Assembly: GCA_034667525.1 (NCBI GenBank)
Contig: JAXDJO010000027.1
Coordinates: 1 to 46,512, forward strand
Origin: DATAPE01 sp034667525
Lineage (GTDB): Bacteria > Actinomycetota > CADDZG01 > WHSQ01
Length of the DNA: 46,512 bases
Direction: 5' to 3'
Part shown: positions 9,283 through 16,467 of the stretch, one piece after another
Numbering within the stretch: position 1 is the stretch's first letter
Layout: every line of letters begins with the position of its first letter
Notes under the pieces: generated by a model
Database searches by the model: none
What the model was told of the DNA's origin: nothing
Seen by the model: only the letters and a program-made list of their open reading frames with translations
Made by a program: the position numbers and the translations under genes

Positions 9283-10773
9283 TTAGGGGGTCGCCTTCCA
9301 GTTCTCCGTCAGCCAATTCGATTGTGAGGTCGAGGTCCCCCCGGAGGCGTACATGCTCGTCATGACTACCGATCCGGAAGTGCCCGTCGTGGAGGCATTG
9401 GGGTCGGGAGTGGCGCTCGAGTAATCGCCCCAACGGCAGGTGTTTCCCACGTTGGGACACGAGAAGTCGATATCCGAACCACCTGATATCACCGTGGTGA
9501 TGGCCGACTGCGCATTGGTCCCGATCTTCGACACCATCCCGATCGTTGGAGCTTGGGCCGAGGAGGAGGTATTGAAATCGGCGACCATGTTGGACCCGAA
9601 GGCATTGACGGTCGACGAACGGAACACGCGATCCGGCGAGATGGAGCCATTGAAGATGTAGAGGCTCGAGCTCGAGACGGTTCCGGTTTGGGCAGAAGCG
9701 GAAGTTCCGGGCTTGAACTCGTACCATCTCACGGCCGCGCCGGGGCCGCCGAAAACCGTGTGACTCGTCCACAGGACCGTTGAACCGAGCCGAGGATCGG
9801 TCGCCTGGATCGCCTGCCATAGGCGGTTGTCGAGGGTGTCGAGGGAGCGACCGTTGGGCTGAGGCGCAGTCGCAGGGACCGAGTAGGAGGTCACTGAATG
9901 ACTCGTAGCCGATCCGAACACCGGGGTGCCCGTTGAGGACTTCGTCACCTTGCGCTGCTGGAGCGTTGTCCCCCCGCTCCACGTTGCCGTGAGTAGGTAT
10001 CCAGTCGACGACGGATCCACTTGCCGTGCGGGGATCGTCGAGAACGGGAGGTTCCCGCTCAACCCCGTCGTCACAGTAGGACATGTGGTGAGCGCGGCCG
10101 CGCCCGGCTTGGTGAACCAGCGGACGTTGCTGTTGTGGTATGTCGTGTCGTTCGTGTAGTTGTTCGTGCCGATCAGGCCGAAGTTCTTCGTGCCGCCAAT
10201 CTTCGGATAATCGGGAAAGTCCGTTCCGTAGGAAGCCTCGTACTTGCAGAAGCTCGCGGAGCCGGTCGGATTCGCGCTTTTGGAGAAACCGAACGCCAGG
10301 AAGTAATTGCTTCCGGTGCCGTGTTGATGGATCGCGGTGTAATAGAACTTCTTGGTGCCTGGGTCCCAGTAGACATCCGGGTCCGTAACGTAATCGCTAC
10401 CTGCTCCCAGAAAGCTCCCAAGAGTGATCTGCGACAGCAGGTCGAGGCTGGTGCTGAAGATTCCGACCTGATTGTTGACCATCTCGATGTATTTGCCAGT
10501 ACCTGCGGCTCCGTTGGAATCGGAGGGGGCCCAGTTGGGGTCGTTTAGCCCATTTTTCGCCACCGTGGTTACGGGCGCTGAGGGCACAGGCGCGATTGCC
10601 TTGGTCGAATGGGCTCTCTGGTTAGCTTCCTTCTTGAGCCGCGCGTAGAGGGCCTGGTCCGGAACCCGGAACGGAACGGTGTGCCGAGCGACGCTCGTTG
10701 CCCCAGCCGAGGGAGCAAAGGAGCTTCCGGCAAGGGCGGCGATCGCCACAGCTGCGGACCATTTCATATTCAA
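9283..10773 (-). CDS. large secreted protein of unknown function
   Basis: A roughly 496-residue exported protein. The N terminus is a Sec signal peptide (Lys, then AAVAIAALAGSSFAPSAGA). The mature part is rich in Ser, Thr, Gly and aromatic residues and contains repeating segments such as DPDVYWDPGTKKFYY and NSNVRWF that suggest a beta-propeller. No catalytic motif was recognised. Start choice: the TTG at 10773 has AGGGA 6 nt upstream, whereas the ATG at 10767 is 12 nt away, so TTG is favoured. A strong minus-strand promoter precedes it. It may be a surface or secreted hydrolase-like scaffold; function is unknown. Confidence 0.72.
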   Translation of the reverse strand: MNMKWSAAVAIAALAGSSFAPSAGATSVARHTVPFRVPDQALYARLKKEANQRAHSTKAIAPVPSAPVTTVAKNGLNDPNWAPSDSNGAAGTGKYIEMVNNQVGIFSTSLDLLSQITLGSFLGAGSDYVTDPDVYWDPGTKKFYYTAIHQHGTGSNYFLAFGFSKSANPTGSASFCKYEASYGTDFPDYPKIGGTKNFGLIGTNNYTNDTTYHNSNVRWFTKPGAAALTTCPTVTTGLSGNLPFSTIPARQVDPSSTGYLLTATWSGGTTLQQRKVTKSSTGTPVFGSATSHSVTSYSVPATAPQPNGRSLDTLDNRLWQAIQATDPRLGSTVLWTSHTVFGGPGAAVRWYEFKPGTSASAQTGTVSSSSLYIFNGSISPDRVFRSSTVNAFGSNMVADFNTSSSAQAPTIGMVSKIGTNAQSAITTVISGGSDIDFSCPNVGNTCRWGDYSSATPDPNASTTGTSGSVVMTSMYASGGTSTSQSNWLTENWKATP

Positions 10774-10813
10774 TGGATGTCCCTTCCCTTGTTGTTCGCC
10801 TCAGGATGGGGCC

Positions 10814-10841
10814 ATTCAATACTTCCGTCCGTGGTTGTCAA
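10814..10841 (-). promoter_or_regulatory. promoter of the large secreted protein gene
   Basis: On the minus strand a perfect -35 box TTGACA (10836-10841) and a -10-like TTGAAT (10814-10819) are separated by 16 bp. The predicted start would give a short leader containing the AGGGA ribosome site. This is by eye only. Confidence 0.5.
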
Positions 10842-10947
10842 ATAGCGATGGTTTAAGTAGGAGTCGTCGTCTGCCGCGAGTCCAGTTTGCCCTTCCTTCG
10901 GAATTTTGAGGCGATGCGCTCCAGGTTTCCGCTGCGTGGGGCCGCCG

Positions 10948-10953
10948 TAAGAT
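10948..10953 (+). promoter_or_regulatory. -10 box for the PNPOx-family gene
   Basis: TAAGAT is a good -10 hexamer, 22 nt before the GTG start, leaving room for the AAAGGGG ribosome site at about 10965. No convincing -35 is seen. Confidence 0.4.
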
Positions 10954-10975
10954 CACTAGCCAGAAAGGGGCCGCA

Positions 10976-11572
10976 GTGAGCATGTTCCACGAGGGCAGCC
11001 GGAGCCTGCAGGCCAGCTTCGACACGCGGCGTATCGCGGACCGCATCGAGGAGAAGCTGGTGAGCGACACCATCAGCGACAACGACAAGGCCTTCATCGA
11101 GCGGCTCGATATGTTCTTCCTTGCCACCGCCGACGAACAAGGACATCCCAATTGCTCCTACAAGGGTGGGGATCCTGGCTTCGTCCGCGTTCTGGATGAG
11201 CACCATGTCGCCTGGCCCAACTACGACGGAAACGGTATGTACCTGTCGATGGGCAACATCTTCCGAAATCCCAAAGTTGGCATGCTCTTCATCGCTTTCG
11301 ATACCGGCCACCGTCTTCGCCTGAACGGCGAGGCAACCATCCACGAGGATGATGGATTGGTCGCGGAATATCCCGGCGCCCAGTTCATCGTTCGTGTCCG
11401 GGCGCGCGAGGTCTTTCCGAACTGCCCCCGCTATATCCATCGCTATAAGCTGGTGGAGCGGTCCCGATTCGTGCCCCGGATCGGGGAGAAGACACCCGTG
11501 CCTGATTGGAAACGCGCGGAATGGGCACATGACGCGCTCCCGGAGAACGATCCCGCTCGCTTGCCTGAGTAG
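10976..11572 (+). CDS. pyridoxamine 5'-phosphate oxidase-family flavoprotein
   Basis: A 198-residue split-barrel flavoprotein of the PNPOx superfamily. The core runs from about residue 40: MFFLATADEQGHPNCSYKGG, a beta-strand and FMN-binding region, then NGMYLSMGNIFRNPKVGMLFI and HRLRLNGEA. Members include FMN- or F420-binding reductases and general stress proteins; the exact cofactor cannot be told here. The GTG at 10976 has AAAGGGG about 5 nt upstream and is preferred over the ATG two codons later. It stands alone, divergent from the secreted-protein gene. Confidence 0.85.
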   Translation: MSMFHEGSRSLQASFDTRRIADRIEEKLVSDTISDNDKAFIERLDMFFLATADEQGHPNCSYKGGDPGFVRVLDEHHVAWPNYDGNGMYLSMGNIFRNPKVGMLFIAFDTGHRLRLNGEATIHEDDGLVAEYPGAQFIVRVRAREVFPNCPRYIHRYKLVERSRFVPRIGEKTPVPDWKRAEWAHDALPENDPARLPE

Positions 11573-11733
11573 TTCAGACAAACAGCGTGACCGCCTGATG
11601 GCAGTCCTGTGAGCTCTCATGCATCGACTCTGCGGGGCAACGGGGATGCAACGCGTAACCTGGCACAAAGTCGCACTAGAGTCAGTTCAGCGAGCTATGG
11701 GGCTGCGCGACATCGTGAGCGAGGGAGGACTGC

Positions 11734-11976
11734 ATGGCCGGCGACGAGGTTTTAGCCAGCATCGAACAGCTGGCCCACGAGGAGCATGAGCTCCGGGAGC
11801 GCGAGGGCAGCGCGCAATTTTCGGATGAGGACAGGACGCGGCTTCGCTGGGTCGAGGAGCATCTCGATCAGTGTTGGGACCTGCTGCGACAACGACGCGC
11901 CCGCGCCGACGCCGGCCTGAATCCGGATGAAGCAAGCGTGCGCGAGGTAGACACGGTGGAGCACTACCGGCAGTAG
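11734..11976 (+). CDS. DUF2630 family protein
   Basis: An 80-residue, highly charged, helical protein that matches DUF2630, an actinobacterial family of unknown function. The pattern I..LVxEEHxLR, then LRWVEEHLDQCWDLLRQRRA and the terminal VEHYRQ, is characteristic. GGGAGG lies 5 nt before the ATG. It sits 78 bp upstream of the aminopeptidase gene. Confidence 0.85.
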   Translation: MAGDEVLASIEQLAHEEHELREREGSAQFSDEDRTRLRWVEEHLDQCWDLLRQRRARADAGLNPDEASVREVDTVEHYRQ

Positions 11977-12040
11977 TTGTGGAGAAGTCGTTCCACCCGA
12001 GTGGTTGTGCCGATGCAGGGAACTCCTTAGCAACAAAACC

Positions 12041-12046
12041 TATAAT
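12041..12046 (+). promoter_or_regulatory. consensus -10 box, predicted leaderless start
   Basis: A perfect TATAAT is followed by exactly 7 nt and then the GTG start of the aminopeptidase, with no Shine-Dalgarno nearby. The transcript would begin at or next to the start codon. No clear -35 box is visible. Confidence 0.55.
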
Positions 12047-12053
12047 CGCCACC

Positions 12054-13364
12054 GTGGATGAGCTGGCTTCCGAAGCGGTCGCAGAACAGCTCGACCGCCG
12101 CCGCCGTTCCGCCGCCGAAGCGTGGGACCTCAGCAACGAAGTCGTCCTGATCGGGGCCGGCGAGGCCATCCCGATCCCGGGGCGCGGCGATGTCACCTAC
12201 CCCTTCAGGGCCCATTCCGAATACTTCTATCTGACAGACCGCGAGCGACCGGGCGGCGTACTTGCGTTCGATCCCCAGACCGGGTGGGTGGACTTCGTTG
12301 AGCCGGTGACGAATGAGGAACTGCTGTGGTCGGGCACGCAAGGTGCCCGCGTAGGCGTACCTGAAGGAGCCGTGCCGGTCTCCGATCTCGCCGCCTGGCT
12401 CGAGGAACGCGCTGGACGCCGCACCGGATGTCTGGGGGCCGAGATCGCCGGAGTCACGTCCGACGCGCGCCTACACGACGAACTTCGGTACACGCTTACG
12501 CACGTGCGGCGCGTGAAAGACGCCGTCGAATTGAGCCGCATGCGCATCGCCGAGCGCGCCACCCGTGCAGGGTTTGCGGAGCTAGTTGCGTTGCTCGCAC
12601 CAGGTAGAACGGAACGGGAGCTGCAGATCGAGCTCGAGGCTGGTTTTCTGCGCGGCGGCGCGGACTTCCTCGCGTTCGACTCGATCGTTGCCAGCGGTCC
12701 TCATTCCGCAGTGCTCCATTTCATGCCGACCGAGCGGCAGCTTCGTGACGGCGAGCTGTTGTTGATCGACGCGGGCGGCGAATACCGTGGATACGACAGC
12801 GACGTGACGAGAACGTACGGCGTGTCCGGGGGCCTCAACCCGCAGCAACAAGATCTTTATTCTTTGGTTCGCGCCGCGGGAGTGGCCGCCACAGAGAGCT
12901 GCACGATAGGCACGGAGTGGAGGGAGGTGCATCGCGCCGCCGCCCACGTAATCGCTGAAGGCCTCGTCGAGTTGGGCATCTTGCAGGGCGATGCCTTCTC
13001 GCTAGTCGAGCGCGGGACCGTATCACTGCTGTTCCCGCACGGGATCGGACACATGGTTGGGCTGGGAGTCCGGGACGCCAGCGGCATCCTGCGCGGGCGC
13101 GAGGGTTTTGACCCCGGCTCCCCATCCCTGCGCGTCGACCTCCCGCTCCAAGCGGGCTACACCGTGACGATCGAGCCGGGCATCTACTTCGTCCCCGCGC
13201 TTCTGGAGAACCCGGCCAATCGGGAACAACATCGGGATGCCGTGGCATGGGAACGGATCGATGGCCTGCGTGGGTTCGGCGGCATCCGCATCGAAGACAA
13301 CATCCTGATCACCGAGGAGGGTCCTGAGGTTTTGACTGCCGATATCCCGGTTCCCTACTTATAG
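12054..13364 (+). CDS. Xaa-Pro aminopeptidase (M24B)
   Basis: A 436-residue metallopeptidase of the aminopeptidase P group, which removes N-terminal residues preceding proline. Residues 1-150 form the AMP_N domain (FRAHSEYFYLTD), followed by the pita-bread catalytic domain with dinuclear metal ligands D239, D250, H333, E374 and E414 in the motifs LLIDAGGEY, SDVTRTY, HGIGHMVGL, TIEPGIY and IRIEDNIL. The start was chosen as the GTG at 12054 because TATAAT ends 7 nt before it and because the family N terminus begins about there; a GTG at 11979 has no ribosome site. Cytoplasmic. It stands alone on the plus strand. Confidence 0.92.
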   Translation: MDELASEAVAEQLDRRRRSAAEAWDLSNEVVLIGAGEAIPIPGRGDVTYPFRAHSEYFYLTDRERPGGVLAFDPQTGWVDFVEPVTNEELLWSGTQGARVGVPEGAVPVSDLAAWLEERAGRRTGCLGAEIAGVTSDARLHDELRYTLTHVRRVKDAVELSRMRIAERATRAGFAELVALLAPGRTERELQIELEAGFLRGGADFLAFDSIVASGPHSAVLHFMPTERQLRDGELLLIDAGGEYRGYDSDVTRTYGVSGGLNPQQQDLYSLVRAAGVAATESCTIGTEWREVHRAAAHVIAEGLVELGILQGDAFSLVERGTVSLLFPHGIGHMVGLGVRDASGILRGREGFDPGSPSLRVDLPLQAGYTVTIEPGIYFVPALLENPANREQHRDAVAWERIDGLRGFGGIRIEDNILITEEGPEVLTADIPVPYL

Positions 13365-13455
13365 GGCGGTACTCCTGCGGCTAGCCCAGAACGCGCAACC
13401 TGCGGAACCGGCCCCACGAGCACGACGCGCACGGCCGCCGTGGCTGAGGTTTGGC

Positions 13456-13890
13456 TCAGGAGCCCCCCGCCTCGAGAACGCGTTTGAGGTTCTCGAGTTG
13501 GCCCACCTCGCTGTTCATCGTCTTTTGCACAACGGGGGCCATCACTTTCTTCAGCCCGGAGAGCTCGGCGTCCAATGAAAAATGCACGCGCGTGGCCGAG
13601 CCCGCGGACTCCAAGCGATATCGTCCGGTCGGGCGAACGGGCCCGCTCGTGGCCCGAAACCCGATCAGCGAGTCAGGTTCCAGCTGTGTGACCTCAATGT
13701 CGGCATCGACCCGGCGTCCACCGGGCCCCTTTACCCCCTGCCGATAACGAGCCCCGACGCCGCTTCCCGACACCCGGTTGATTTCGATTACGCCGCTGCG
13801 CCACTTGGGATCGTTCTCGGCGTCGGCCAGGAAGCCGAACACCTCGGCGATCGGACGCTCGATCACGGTCTCACTCTCTGCGTGCGGCAT
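13456..13890 (-). CDS. SRPBCC (START-like) family protein
   Basis: A 144-residue protein of the polyketide cyclase/SRPBCC superfamily, which binds hydrophobic ligands in a helix-grip fold. It shows the typical start ETVIERPIAEVFGFLADAENDPKW and the GSATRVHFSLDAELSG beta-strands near the C terminus. GGAAGGG lies 7 nt before the ATG. It is divergent from the aryl-CoA ligase gene, so it may belong to the catabolic neighbourhood, but this is not demonstrated. Function unknown. Confidence 0.85.
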   Translation of the reverse strand: MPHAESETVIERPIAEVFGFLADAENDPKWRSGVIEINRVSGSGVGARYRQGVKGPGGRRVDADIEVTQLEPDSLIGFRATSGPVRPTGRYRLESAGSATRVHFSLDAELSGLKKVMAPVVQKTMNSEVGQLENLKRVLEAGGS

Positions 13891-14025
13891 TTCGTCACCC
13901 TTCCTTCTTCCAGCGTGCAGGGTCAGGGAACAAGCCTAGGACGCGGCTGGAGGTAAGTGCGCTGGGAACAGGATTTACCCTAGCGGCAGAGATCGCCGAG
14001 AGGTGAAAGGTCGGGGTGGCCTGTC

Positions 14026-15375
14026 ATGAGGGTTCAGCTTCCGAAGCGCTACTGGAATCCCGTCACGGAGACGTTGCCACGCGACGAGCTAGCAGCTCTT
14101 CAGTGGGGGAAGCTTCAGACACAGTTGGAGCACCTCTACCAGCACTCCGCCTTCTACCGACAACGGATGGACGCAGCGGGTTGCCCGCCCGATCAGATCC
14201 GGTCTCTCGACGATTACTTCAAGCGGTTCCCGATCCTGTTCCGCGACGACATCACTAAGGCCGAGCTCGAGGATCCGCCGTATGGAACTCTTGCAGCGGT
14301 CGATCCCAAGCACGCCGTCTTTCATCACCAAACAAGCGGCAGCACGGGAGCCCCACCGATCCGCACTTTTGACACCGCACGGGACTGGACCTGGGTGTCG
14401 GACATGTGGGGGACAGCTCTTACTGGAGCCGGGGTTCGCGAGGGCGACCGAGCCATCGCAGCCTTCGGGTATGCACTGTTCATCGGGTTCTGGGGAGCCC
14501 ACTACGGCATCCAGAGGATGGGTGCCCAGATGCTCTCGACCGGCGGGCTCGACACCGAGAAACGGATCGAATTGATCATGGATCTCGGGGTAAACGTCTT
14601 TCTCACCACGCCGACCTATGCCTTGCGCGTCGCGCAAGTTGCCAAGCAGATGGGCGTGGACCTGGCGAAGGATTCTCCGATCACGCTGGTGGTGACGTCG
14701 GGAGAACCTCGCCCGGAAAGCACCAGGAAGATCGTCGGCGATGCGTTCGATGCCTACATTGCCGATACCGCAGGGATGACCGAGGTAGGCACGGTGGTCA
14801 TGTTCGAGTGCGTCGACGATCCCGGCGGCATGCACATCATCGAGACGGATGTCATCGAGGAGGTCTTGGATTCAGAGACGCGGGAGCCGGTCGGTTACGG
14901 GGAGCAAGGTGTGCGCGTGATGACGGCCCTGGGCCGGGAGGGCATCTCGGTGCTTCGCTATTGGACCAACGATCTCGTCATCAAGCAGCCTCATACGAAA
15001 TGCCGGTGCGGACGGACCTGGGACATCTACGAGGGTGGAATCAGAGGCAGAGCCGATCATCTCCGCAAAGTCCGAGGGGTGTGGTTCACCCCAATCATGG
15101 TTGAGGACCTGGTGCGCAGCAAGTTTCCCGACGTAGATGAATTCCAGATCAAGTTGGCAAAGGTTCAGGGGATAGACGCCTTGATCATCCAGCTCGAGCC
15201 CGCGATCGGCGTGCCGCGTGAGCGTTACGACGACCTCCATGAACGTTTTGCAGTCGAGGCCAAGCGGGCCCTGACCCTTACCCCCGAGGTCGAGGTGGTC
15301 AGCCCGGGCACGCTGCCTCGATTCGAGATGAAGGCCAAGCGATTCGAAGACGTGCGCCAACTGGCGGATCGGTAG
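14026..15375 (+). CDS. PaaK-type aryl-CoA ligase
   Basis: A 449-residue adenylate-forming ligase of the phenylacetate-CoA ligase type. It activates an aromatic acid with ATP and CoA. The P-loop TSGSTGAPP lies at residues 103-111, the adenylate motif is DTAGMTEVG, a TSGEP motif precedes it, and the C-terminal hinge/AMP-binding domain follows after about residue 345 (GRADHLRKVRGVWF). It is the first gene of the cluster, followed after 8 nt by a small gene. Given the ACMR-like fusion downstream, 2-aminobenzoate or salicylate is a likely substrate, although the Azoarcus enzyme for 2-aminobenzoate is not of this subtype as far as I recall. Confidence 0.85.
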   Translation: MRVQLPKRYWNPVTETLPRDELAALQWGKLQTQLEHLYQHSAFYRQRMDAAGCPPDQIRSLDDYFKRFPILFRDDITKAELEDPPYGTLAAVDPKHAVFHHQTSGSTGAPPIRTFDTARDWTWVSDMWGTALTGAGVREGDRAIAAFGYALFIGFWGAHYGIQRMGAQMLSTGGLDTEKRIELIMDLGVNVFLTTPTYALRVAQVAKQMGVDLAKDSPITLVVTSGEPRPESTRKIVGDAFDAYIADTAGMTEVGTVVMFECVDDPGGMHIIETDVIEEVLDSETREPVGYGEQGVRVMTALGREGISVLRYWTNDLVIKQPHTKCRCGRTWDIYEGGIRGRADHLRKVRGVWFTPIMVEDLVRSKFPDVDEFQIKLAKVQGIDALIIQLEPAIGVPRERYDDLHERFAVEAKRALTLTPEVEVVSPGTLPRFEMKAKRFEDVRQLADR

Positions 15376-15383
15376 GAGGGGCT

Positions 15384-15587
15384 ATGGCATCCGAGTACGA
15401 GGTGATCGCATTGAACGATGACGAGAAAGAGCGCCTGCACCGTTGTTACGACGACCTGATGTCGTTGTCACAGAGCAAGATCCCCTCGGTGCGCGCCGCC
15501 GCACGGGAAGCCGTGGCCAGCGTGGCTCAAGCTTTGAATGGACAGGGGCTGCGTTACGAGCTCTACACGAACAACTGGAGCGATTGA
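15384..15587 (+). CDS. small conserved-looking protein in the catabolic operon
   Basis: A 67-residue charged helical protein. No domain was recognised. It has a strong TAGGAGGGG ribosome site and lies 8 nt after the ligase gene and 6 nt before the luciferase-like gene, so it is clearly cotranscribed. It contains a single cysteine (in HRCYDD) and ends in LRYELYTNNWSD. It could be a subunit or stabiliser of a neighbouring enzyme. That is inference. Confidence 0.75.
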   Translation: MASEYEVIALNDDEKERLHRCYDDLMSLSQSKIPSVRAAAREAVASVAQALNGQGLRYELYTNNWSD

Positions 15588-15593
15588 CCCTTC

Positions 15594-16448
15594 GTGGACA
15601 TGCGGGTAGGAGTGGCTCTTCCAGGGGGGATCCCTGGAGCAGAATCAGAAGTGATCGTGGAGTGGGCCGCCAACGCCGATCGGGGACCCTTTTCGCATCT
15701 GGCGATGATCGACCGGGTCAAGTACGACAATTACGATCCGTTCGTCGTCCTGTCCGCAGCCGCTGCCGTCACCACCCGCGTGCGTTTGGCGACCACCGTT
15801 CTCATCAGCACCTTGCGCAACACAACAGTGGTGGCCAAGCAAGCTGCGTCCCTGGACCGTATGTCGGGCGGTCGCTTCGTCCTTGGGCTTGGTCTTGGCG
15901 CCCGCGCCGACGACTACGAGGTCACAGGCGTGGAACGGACGACGCGAGGAAGAGATCTCTCCGATCAGATCACCGCCATGCGGACTGTCTGGGAAGGAAA
16001 GACGATCGGCCCTCAACCTCAGAGCTCGGGAGGTCCCAGGATCCTTCTCGGAGGAAGTAGCGGGCCCGCTTTCGGCAGGATGGCTCGATTTGCCGACGGT
16101 TATATCCACGGTGGCGGGCCCCCCAGGGTTTTCGCTCGCGCCATCGAGCAGGCGCGCGCGGCGTGGATCGATGTTGGAAGACCAGGTCGACCGGAGATCT
16201 GGGGACAGGCCTACTTCGCCCTGGGAGGCGAGGTCGAGAGAGGCCGGGATTACATGCGCGACTACTACGCGTTCACCGGGCCCTTTGCCGACAAGCTGGC
16301 TGCCGGGATGTTGAGCACGCCGCAGGAGGTTGCGGAGTTCGCCAAAGCCTACGAGGAAGCAGGCTGTGACGAGCTCAGCCTTCTTCCCGCCGTCGCCGAG
16401 TTGGATCAACTCGAGCAACTCGGCGATGTTATCGGATCCCTGAGCTGA
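15594..16448 (+). CDS. luciferase-like (LLM) flavin or F420 oxidoreductase
   Basis: A 284-residue TIM-barrel oxidoreductase of the bacterial luciferase-like monooxygenase superfamily. Landmarks are DPFVVLSAAAAVTTRVRLATTV, KQAASLDRMSGGRFVLGLGLG, and GGPRILLGGSS. It uses reduced FMN or coenzyme F420; the residues visible do not decide which. The start is the GTG at 15594, with the ATG at 15600 an alternative; the ribosome site is weak. Its place between the ligase and the monooxygenase suggests a redox step on the CoA-thioester or recycling of a cofactor. Confidence 0.85.
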   Translation: MDMRVGVALPGGIPGAESEVIVEWAANADRGPFSHLAMIDRVKYDNYDPFVVLSAAAAVTTRVRLATTVLISTLRNTTVVAKQAASLDRMSGGRFVLGLGLGARADDYEVTGVERTTRGRDLSDQITAMRTVWEGKTIGPQPQSSGGPRILLGGSSGPAFGRMARFADGYIHGGGPPRVFARAIEQARAAWIDVGRPGRPEIWGQAYFALGGEVERGRDYMRDYYAFTGPFADKLAAGMLSTPQEVAEFAKAYEEAGCDELSLLPAVAELDQLEQLGDVIGSLS

Positions 16449-16467
16449 CGGGCGAGCGGAGGGGTTG

